Shown here: piece by piece, positions 58,481 to 64,000 of the stretch | How positions within the stretch are numbered: the stretch's first letter is position 1 | Layout of the letters: every line of letters starts with the position of its first letter | Source: Anaerobacillus alkalilacustris | GTDB lineage: Bacteria > Bacillota > Bacilli > Bacillales > Anaerobacillaceae | Reading direction: 5' to 3' | DNA length: 64,000 nt | Assembly: GCF_001866005.1 (NCBI RefSeq) | Contig: NZ_MLQR01000001.1 | Coordinates: 344,277-408,276 of the forward strand | Notes under the pieces: generated by a model | What the model was told of the DNA's origin: nothing | Databases searched by the model: none | The model's input: only the letters and a program-made list of their open reading frames with translations | Translations under genes and position numbers: made by a program

Positions 58481-59230
58481 CTATTTGTTATAATAAAGAT
58501 AATTAATAATTCCGTCGGTTAGTTCTTTTGGTGAGCCATCAAAGATTACTTCTCCTGCTTTAATACCAATAATTCGATTTGCAAATTTTTTTGCAAAGTC
58601 TACTTGGTGTAAGTTAACAATCGAAGTTAATCCATCTTCTTCACAAACAGTCTTTAAATAATTCATTACGTTCTCAGATGAGGATGGATCTAAACTAGCA
58701 ATTGGTTCATCTGCAAGTAACAAAGAGGGCGACTGAGCAATGGCCCTCGCAATACCAACTCGCTGTTGTTGACCACCTGATAGTTCGTCGGCACGTTTAA
58801 AGGCTTGCTCCTCTAAGCCTACTCTCCTTAAAATATTTAAAGCTTGACGAGTATCTTCTTCAGAGAAACGTCCTAGACCACCTTTAAACGAAGACATATA
58901 ACCTAACCTTCCATGTAAAACATTTTGGTAAGTAGGTGAACGTTTAATTAAATTAAAATGTTGAAAAACCATCCCTATTTGTCGGCGAATAAGTCGAAGT
59001 TTTTTCCCTTTTGCCTTACAAACTTCCTCCCCTTCGAACATGATTGTTCCCTCTGTCGGCTTGTTAAGCAAGTTAATTGAGCGCATAAATGTACTTTTAC
59101 CTGCACCACTCGGGCCGATGATTGATACTAATTCACCTTTACGAATTGTCAGATTAATATTATTTAAAGCTCTTGTACCATCTGGAAAGGTCATTCCTAA
59201 AGAGTTTGTTTGTAATACGATGTCAGACAT
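58481..59230 (-). CDS. phnC: Phosphonate/phosphite-type ABC ATPase PhnC
   Basis: A 249-residue ATP-binding protein with Walker A GPSGAGKST, Q-loop region QIGMVFQHFNLI, signature LSGGQQQRVGIARA, Walker B LLLADEP and the His of the switch region in IVNLHQVDFA. The stretch RSPTYQNVLHGRLGY is typical of PhnC. It powers import through the two PhnE proteins. Confidence 0.92.
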   Translation of the reverse strand: MSDIVLQTNSLGMTFPDGTRALNNINLTIRKGELVSIIGPSGAGKSTFMRSINLLNKPTEGTIMFEGEEVCKAKGKKLRLIRRQIGMVFQHFNLIKRSPTYQNVLHGRLGYMSSFKGGLGRFSEEDTRQALNILRRVGLEEQAFKRADELSGGQQQRVGIARAIAQSPSLLLADEPIASLDPSSSENVMNYLKTVCEEDGLTSIVNLHQVDFAKKFANRIIGIKAGEVIFDGSPKELTDGIINYLYYNK

Positions 59231-59302
59231 ATTCCTTACACCTCACATAATTATCTTTAACATTATTTAAAGAGAGGAAGGGGGCGTCCCTCCTCATAAG
59301 TT

Positions 59303-60292
59303 CTAGTTTAGTAGATCTTCTGGACTTAACCCAAGTGCTTCAGCCGTTTCCTGAACAACATTGTACACTTCATGACCAACTTCAGCGTAACCACCTAAGT
59401 AATCATTTTCTTCTAAGAACTTTTTGCCTTGCTCGTGGTCTTTCATGTCTAAAAATGCTTGTTTTACCTTATCTTTAAATGATTGAGGTAAATCTCCTTG
59501 AATGACATACGGTCCCCCTGGAATTGGAGCTGATTCATGGAATACTTTTAGCTGATCAAAGTTTTTATGATCTTTTACTCGATCAAAGACTCTCTCGATA
59601 CAAGTACTACAAACGCCGGCCGTTTTCACGTCACCATTTAATACTGAATATAAAGACGCTTCATGACTTCCAGAGAAAATAACATCAGAAGGAAAATCAT
59701 CAACATTATCCATCGTTAATCCTAATTCGTTTATAAGCATTGCCTTTGGAAATAAGTGACCAGATGCAGATGCTGGGTCAGCGTAAGCTAGTGAGTTCCC
59801 TTTAATATCTTTTAGACTATTGATCCCATGTTCCTCTAATGTGATCATTTGTGCATAGTAAAAAATGTCATCTAAAGTGCCGCCTTCTTGTCTTATTGGA
59901 ATTGCAAATGCTTCTCCATTTGCCCTTTCGTGTGCCAATAGATAAGAGAATGGCCCAAACGTCGAACCGTGAATATGACCGTTTGCCATCGCTTCAATTA
60001 GCGCTGTATAATTTGCTACATTATAGAGCTCAACATCCATCCCAAAATATTCTTCTAAATATTCAACTAGAGGGTCATAGCGCTTTGCAAGTTCCGCTTG
60101 GTCCTCTGTTGGCAACAACCCAAAGATAAATTTATCAGGCCAGTCGCTACGCTCATCGCCACCGCTCACTACATTTTCAGATCCTTCATTAGCTGAACTT
60201 ACTTCCGGAGTTTTTGATGCACTCTCTCCCCCACAAGCTGTAACAACGACTAATAAAAATGCTAACAACAAACCTAAAAACCATTTCGACAT
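59303..60292 (-). CDS. phnD: Phosphonate/phosphite-type solute-binding lipoprotein PhnD
   Basis: A 329-residue lipoprotein with signal peptide MSKWFLGLLLAFLLV and lipobox VTACGG, followed by a PhnD-type domain: FIFGLLPTEDQAELAKRY, GSTFGPFSYLLAHERANG and YADPASASGHLFPKAMLI. The ligand is a phosphonate, phosphite or phosphate-like anion. A CSTC pair at about residue 220 is unusual for the family as I know it. The ATG at 60292 follows AAAGGAG; the one ten codons upstream was rejected. It is the first gene of phnDCEE. Confidence 0.88.
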   Translation of the reverse strand: MSKWFLGLLLAFLLVVVTACGGESASKTPEVSSANEGSENVVSGGDERSDWPDKFIFGLLPTEDQAELAKRYDPLVEYLEEYFGMDVELYNVANYTALIEAMANGHIHGSTFGPFSYLLAHERANGEAFAIPIRQEGGTLDDIFYYAQMITLEEHGINSLKDIKGNSLAYADPASASGHLFPKAMLINELGLTMDNVDDFPSDVIFSGSHEASLYSVLNGDVKTAGVCSTCIERVFDRVKDHKNFDQLKVFHESAPIPGGPYVIQGDLPQSFKDKVKQAFLDMKDHEQGKKFLEENDYLGGYAEVGHEVYNVVQETAEALGLSPEDLLN

Positions 60293-60461
60293 AATCTGTC
60301 TCCTTTCTTTCCTATCCCCCAAATATTGTTATTACTTTTCTCATGTTACAGAAAAGATATTAAGTCTGTTTAAAGGGAGTGTTTGTCTTTTATTAACTAT
60401 ATTAAAATTGTAAATAATTACATAAAAGTTAAATGTAACCTGAATTTTAACAATTAATGAC

Positions 60462-60511
60462 AAAAAAGCGATGTAGCAAAGTATTTATTAAAAAAATTCT
60501 ACACTACATCG
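60462..60511 (-). terminator. Terminator of the ABC-2 permease gene
   Basis: Perfect eight-pair stem CGATGTAG (60469-60476) / CTACATCG (60504-60511) with a long AT loop; the minus strand continues CTTTTTTG. It lies 150 bases past the stop at 60661. Confidence 0.6.
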
Positions 60512-60660
60512 ATATTTTTCCATTTTTTTAATTTATAAATTCTTAATAATTCTTACAAAAAGTCGACAAAGGGCAGGTCCCACGTCATCAGCAGGATTAT
60601 CACACTGCATCTCCAAACGCTCTACCACATCTACTAGAGTTCCTTGGTTTTCAGAGTAAC

Positions 60661-61815
60661 CTAACTACTAACCTGCCGTTTTCTGAACAGCTGATATATA
60701 AGAAAAACCAACACACCAGATAATATCGCAAATACAGTGAATACGAGAGTTGGATACAGCAGAGGAATTCCAAATACGTTGTAGGCTTTAAAATACGTAA
60801 ACATACTGGAAACCTGCATTAACTCTGTATAGCTAAAATTAGCTACATATCCCAGTATCCCACGTGTTACTCCAAGCTGCTGGAGCAGAACTGGCACAGC
60901 CATTACAACTCCACTGATAAAAAAGGCTAGCATCGTATTTTTCGTAAGAAACGAAAGAAGTAATACAAGAATTCCTACTGCTAAACACGCTAACAACTGC
61001 AGACCTAAAATTATCAAGAAAAACTGCCATATCTCGAAGCTATACTGGGATCCGTCGTAGCTTATGAAGGAAAAGGAGTCCAATCCAGAGGATATACCTT
61101 GTATTGGTGCATCCCAACCTGCTGCACCACCAAACTTCCATATTTTTAGAATGCTATTCACCAATTGAAGAGACAGGAAAACCGTAACAATATAGGTTAT
61201 TACAGCCATTATTTTTGCAGAAACAAGCTTTCTTTTTCCATGTTTCGTAGCTAATATTAAATCTGTCGTTCGCTTGGAATATTCCTCTGCAAACACAGGT
61301 GTTATGCCAATAAATATCAAAGCAGACAGCAAAAGCACAGAAGTCACTGGCTCTATCAATTCGAACATTCCACGCCATGAGCGAATTAGGTAAAATCCGT
61401 GAGTCTCTCCTAACTCCATTAACATATCCCGTTCCTTCAAAGCTTCTCTGTATTCATACGTTCCATTCGCGAATTCCACCAGATGCCCCTCACGCATTCG
61501 AATCCGCTCACTCTGTTCTTCTTTTTGCATCGAGGTACTTACTACGAGAAACTGCACATAATCTGTTGCCCTAGACTCAAACGTATTATTCGAGACCGCA
61601 CCTGCATCAGAAGCATGCATAGTCTCCTTCGCAAGGGAGACCTTCTCCTCCGTTACAGGTCGACCCCATGTTTCTTCAAGCTCCTCAAAAAGTTCTTCCT
61701 TCATCGTCATATCCAATGGTAGCGAATTGACATAGACTAGTAAAAGAACAATGATTGCTAAAACAAAATAAATACTCTTTTTCATAAAAATCTTATAACA
61801 TTCCTGTTTATACAC
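60661..61815 (-). CDS. ABC-2 type transporter permease
   Basis: A 384-residue membrane protein with one helix at the N-terminus (IYFVLAIIVLLLVYV), an extracellular domain of about 120 residues, then five to six helices starting with SVLLLSALIFIGITPVF. FAEEYSKRTTDLILATKHGKRK follows the pattern of ABC-2/NatB-like permeases. The GTG start has GGAGG eight bases upstream. No intact ATPase gene is adjacent; the gene before it on this strand is a decayed paralogue. Confidence 0.8.
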   Translation of the reverse strand: MYKQECYKIFMKKSIYFVLAIIVLLLVYVNSLPLDMTMKEELFEELEETWGRPVTEEKVSLAKETMHASDAGAVSNNTFESRATDYVQFLVVSTSMQKEEQSERIRMREGHLVEFANGTYEYREALKERDMLMELGETHGFYLIRSWRGMFELIEPVTSVLLLSALIFIGITPVFAEEYSKRTTDLILATKHGKRKLVSAKIMAVITYIVTVFLSLQLVNSILKIWKFGGAAGWDAPIQGISSGLDSFSFISYDGSQYSFEIWQFFLIILGLQLLACLAVGILVLLLSFLTKNTMLAFFISGVVMAVPVLLQQLGVTRGILGYVANFSYTELMQVSSMFTYFKAYNVFGIPLLYPTLVFTVFAILSGVLVFLIYQLFRKRQVSS

Positions 61816-61837
61816 CGTTCCATCCTCCTTCCCTGTT

Positions 61838-62080
61838 TCAGTTCATAATTTGCTGATTTTTATACATGCGAAATATAAGTAGAACATTCACAGCAGCAAC
61901 CAACAGGAAGATGGACAGAAGCAAATATGGGTACAATACAGGCTGCCCAAAGACATTGAACGCAACGAACTGGTCAAATCTCATGAGTTCCGCATAGCTA
62001 AACTGAATAATATATTGAATGAACTGTTGCTCTAAGCCTAACTGTCGTAACATAAATGCTCCAACAACAATTGCTTTACT
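61838..62080 (-). pseudogene. C-terminal remnant of a second ABC-2 permease
   Basis: About 80 residues match the end of the intact permease downstream: LRQLGLEQQFIQYIIQFSYAELMRF parallels its LQQLGVTRGILGYVANFSYTELMQV, here compared in parts FSYAELMRF versus FSYTELMQV, and FNVFGQPVLYP parallels YNVFGIPLLYP. The N-terminal three quarters is missing; upstream of about 62080 the DNA belongs to a vanZ-like fragment on the other strand. The stop and spacing to the next gene are those of a once intact operon. Confidence 0.8.
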
Positions 62081-62358
62081 CAGTAGGAAATATAATGATG
62101 TTTGTTCCTTTCGGTATTTTTGCACCATTATTGTTCAAACCTGCTCGTAATTTCTTTGGAATTTTGGGTTTGGGCTTTGCATTTTCTTTAACAATTGAAC
62201 TAACCCAAGCAATTTTTACTACTACTCGAAGCGGAACTGTTGATGATTTATTTTTTAATACATTTGGAGCAGTAATTGGGTTCATTTTATTTTTAGTATT
62301 AAAAGTTTTAAGTAAGAATGTGAGTTTTCTGTATAAGTTTTTTTATACAGAAAACTAG
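62081..62358 (+). pseudogene. VanZ-like protein, C-terminal fragment
   Basis: The frame (open from 62056) encodes VGNIMMFVPFGIFAPLLF, GLGFAFSLTIELTQAIF, RSGTVDDLFFNTFGAVIGFILF, the three hallmark segments of VanZ-like membrane proteins. The usual N-terminal helix is missing and no ribosome site precedes the frame, which begins inside the permease remnant. The last codons form a 14-base perfect hairpin (62324-62357). Confidence 0.75.
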
Positions 62359-62407
62359 GAACCTTGTGAAAAGATATACTTACACTAACGCAATCTTTAG
62401 TGAAACA

Positions 62408-62452
62408 GCAGGAACTGTAAAAGAATGGTTGTTCCTGTTATTTTATTTTATA
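62408..62452 (+). terminator. Possible terminator downstream of the vanZ fragment
   Basis: CAGGAAC (62411-62417) and GTTCCTG (62433-62439) can pair, followed by TTATTTTATTTT. Confidence 0.4.
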
Positions 62453-62672
62453 GAACTGGGCATGAAGGAGTTGTGCAACTGGTTGCGTTTTCATCGTGGA
62501 AAGCGAAAATCATTTTGTATTTTGCCATGGGGGAAAATCACAGAGGTGAACTGTTACAACAATTCGGAAAACATACCACTAGAAAAGGATATATGCTGAT
62601 AAAGTTGCAAATTTATGAGAATGTGTTAAAAGAACCACCCGTTAGGTTGCGTCTTTACAATAAAACTAATTT

Positions 62673-62730
62673 AAATTCCTGATCCCCACGGCGTTATTGT
62701 TTTGGCGCTGTAGAAATCAGGAATTTTTTT
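62673..62730 (+). terminator. Terminator-like hairpin upstream of padR
   Basis: Perfect 11-pair stem AAATTCCTGAT (62673-62683) / ATCAGGAATTT (62716-62726) with an inner GGCG/CGCT-type stem and a run of seven T. Confidence 0.75.
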
Positions 62731-62739
62731 GTAGCTAGC

Positions 62740-62789
62740 ATGTCACGATGTGATATACTCATGTTATGATATATATCACATCGTGACAT
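62740..62789. promoter_or_regulatory. Long perfect palindrome, probable PadR operator
   Basis: Arms of 18 bases, ATGTCACGATGTGATATA (62740-62757) and TATATCACATCGTGACAT (62772-62789), are perfect complements around a 14-base centre. It ends 17 bases before the padR start and so covers its promoter. The inner TGTGATATA/TATATCACA fits the two-fold symmetric sites of PadR dimers; autorepression is likely. Confidence 0.7.
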
Positions 62790-62805
62790 AAAAAGGAGGA
62801 AGGAT

Positions 62806-63144
62806 ATGACCGCACATACTGATAAAGTAATCAAAAAATACGTGCCCATGTCCGAAACAGCTTTTTATATTTTATTAAGTCTGTTTAAACAACCGCAGCA
62901 CGGTTATGGGATCGTAAAATATGTGGAGGATATTACATCAGGTCGATTGAAGCTTGGTTCAGGTACAGTCTACGGGACGATTACGAAAATGCTGAAAGAC
63001 CATTTAATCGTAGTTTATGCCAACGAAGAGCGGAAAAAAACGTATGAGATTACTGAGCTGGGTAAAGTGGTGATTGAACGGGAAATGACCCGACTTGAAG
63101 AGTTGTATACGAATGCTATTGCACACCGGGGGGATAAGAAATGA
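62806..63144 (+). CDS. PadR family transcriptional regulator
   Basis: A 112-residue winged-helix protein of PadR family 1: SETAFYILLSLFKQPQHGYGIVKYVE, read as LLSLFKQPQHGYGIVKYVE, then GSGTVYGTITKMLKDHLI and the wing KKTYEITELGKVVIERE. AAGGAGG is well placed before the ATG. It overlaps the next gene by four bases (ATGA), the usual arrangement in which a PadR protein controls a DUF2812 membrane protein made from the same mRNA. Confidence 0.92.
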   Translation: MTAHTDKVIKKYVPMSETAFYILLSLFKQPQHGYGIVKYVEDITSGRLKLGSGTVYGTITKMLKDHLIVVYANEERKKTYEITELGKVVIEREMTRLEELYTNAIAHRGDKK

Positions 63145-64000
63145 GTGAAAAATCTATTTGGAAACCATTTTGGAGTTTTCACATTCAGAGCACGGAGCAT
63201 TGGATTGGAGAGATGGCAAAAAAGGGATACACTCTTTCTCGTTTTCAACCTAAATTAAGCCGTTTTATATTTACAGAGGAAGCGTCATCTCATGAAACAT
63301 TTTCTATATCTTTTGATCGTAGTCGGCAGCACCCTCTCCCCAAAGCGCTTGAGGTAGACGATTGGGAAGTCGTGAATAAACAAGGGAAATGGGCGGTTTA
63401 TGGTAATCCTAAGCAAAAAGAAGAAGTAAAAACGTCCATTGTTCGAGATAATTTAGAATCAAGAAATAGCAAAATCGCAATGTTTTGGTGGATTTACTTC
63501 ATCTACATCACTTTCTCTATTGCTTTGCAGGTTGGGTTGTTACTGCCTCTCTATTTGAGCAGCGAGTCGGTTACTGTAACCCGCGTCGATAGTCCGATGT
63601 GGATCTTCACGTATATCATGTTTGCCGGTCAGATCGTTGTGACACTGATAGGGATTTATTCTGTCATTACGCTCAAAAAAGAATCAAGGCGTTTATCTGA
63701 GGAGAACACTCAATCTCAATTATTGGTCGATTTTGAAGAGAAACAAACAGATCTATCAGGCGAACGACTAAACAAGTTTAAATTTGGCTGGATGTATGCT
63801 CCAGACAAACTTGAAAGCTGGCTAGAAGAGAAAGAAAAGTCGGGCTGGCATCTTACCAACGTCCATAAAGGGGGATTTAAGTTCCGGTTTGAGAAATCGG
63901 ACACGAAGTTATATGCATACAACGTCCTTTTTGAAGGGAGAGCTGATAGTAACGCTCATGCTTTTCACAGGGAAGCAGGATGGGAGCGAGTGTACGTCTC
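63141..64000 (+). CDS. DUF2812 domain membrane protein, 3' end beyond the window
   Basis: The frame starts at the ATG overlapping the padR stop and is open to the window end (286 codons seen). Two DUF2812 units are visible, at about residues 8-85 (FWSFHIQSTEHWIGEMAKKG) and from about 210 (KFGWMYAPDKLESWLEEKEKSGW split as FGWMYAPDKLESWL), separated by two hydrophobic helices (about 117-138 and 155-178). These membrane proteins of unknown function nearly always follow a PadR regulator. Confidence 0.85.
   Translation, partial: MSEKSIWKPFWSFHIQSTEHWIGEMAKKGYTLSRFQPKLSRFIFTEEASSHETFSISFDRSRQHPLPKALEVDDWEVVNKQGKWAVYGNPKQKEEVKTSIVRDNLESRNSKIAMFWWIYFIYITFSIALQVGLLLPLYLSSESVTVTRVDSPMWIFTYIMFAGQIVVTLIGIYSVITLKKESRRLSEENTQSQLLVDFEEKQTDLSGERLNKFKFGWMYAPDKLESWLEEKEKSGWHLTNVHKGGFKFRFEKSDTKLYAYNVLFEGRADSNAHAFHREAGWERVYV

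Noticed and set aside
60293-60460. PhoP boxes upstream of phnD
   Set aside because: TTAAC and TTTACA-like words occur, but not with the regular 11-base spacing needed; the region is simply AT-rich.
62425-62682. 85-codon plus-strand ORF after the vanZ fragment
   Set aside because: No ribosome site before the ATG, ends inside a terminator stem, and no family recognised; it may be residue of a decayed gene.

Overview
The window reads as low-GC Bacillaceae chromosome, most likely from a halophilic or alkaliphilic, spore-forming, facultatively anaerobic diazotroph. This is inferred from gene content and not from any database search. The evidence is: Bacillus-type small spore and yfh-family genes (yfhP, yfhJ, sspK, yfhH, recX, yfhF, yfhE, yfhD) in a recognisable Bacillus neighbourhood; an ectABC ectoine operon; a compact Mo-nitrogenase cluster; a lactate permease; and strong AGGAGG-type ribosome binding sites. 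Nitrogen-fixing members of Anaerobacillus are the closest type I can name from memory.

Layout. 1-9.2 kb: the yfh/recX/sspK housekeeping block, lctP, an amidohydrolase, and a GNAT acetyltransferase preceded by an unusual tRNA-like structured leader (7.89-8.02 kb). 9.4-17.4 kb: two hypothetical genes, ectA-ectB-ectC with promoter and terminator, an endonuclease/exonuclease/phosphatase-fold protein, a WG-repeat protein and a DUF4397 protein. 17.8-31.1 kb (minus strand): nifB-H-D-K-E-N-X-DUF269-hesA-nifW-nifZ-hesB, then a lone TnpB gene, then nifV. A near-consensus promoter and GlnR/TnrA-like sites lie upstream of nifB. The catalytic subunits and the FeMo-co maturation scaffold are present with their metal-ligand residues intact, and NifV supplies homocitrate.

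31.2-39.9 kb: an AEC-family carrier, a LiaI-PspA-LiaF-LiaS-LiaR envelope-stress operon, an AGCS symporter, an RlmN-like radical SAM methyltransferase and a Cof-type phosphatase. 40-44.2 kb: two GH1 6-phospho-beta-glucosidases divergent from a MurR/RpiR regulator, with two palindromic operators and a perfect cre match between them. 45.6-56.4 kb: a fructan/sucrose-type uptake operon (solute-binding lipoprotein, two permeases, two GH32 beta-fructosidases), next to a solute-binding lipoprotein + AraC-type response regulator + YesM-type kinase set that probably senses the sugar. 56.8-60.3 kb: a phosphonate/phosphite-type ABC importer (phnD-phnC-phnE-phnE).

60.6-64 kb: a rearranged end with an ABC-2 permease, a decayed second permease fused tail-first to a vanZ fragment, and a PadR regulator under a very long palindrome followed by a DUF2812 membrane protein that leaves the window.

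Repeats: at least three copies of a GC-richer intergenic repeat (8.6, 44.3, 45.3 kb), two solitary IS200/IS605-end-like hairpin elements (14.2, 38.95 kb) and a 33-base direct repeat flanking a small orphan ORF. No rRNA gene, canonical tRNA gene or CRISPR array was seen.
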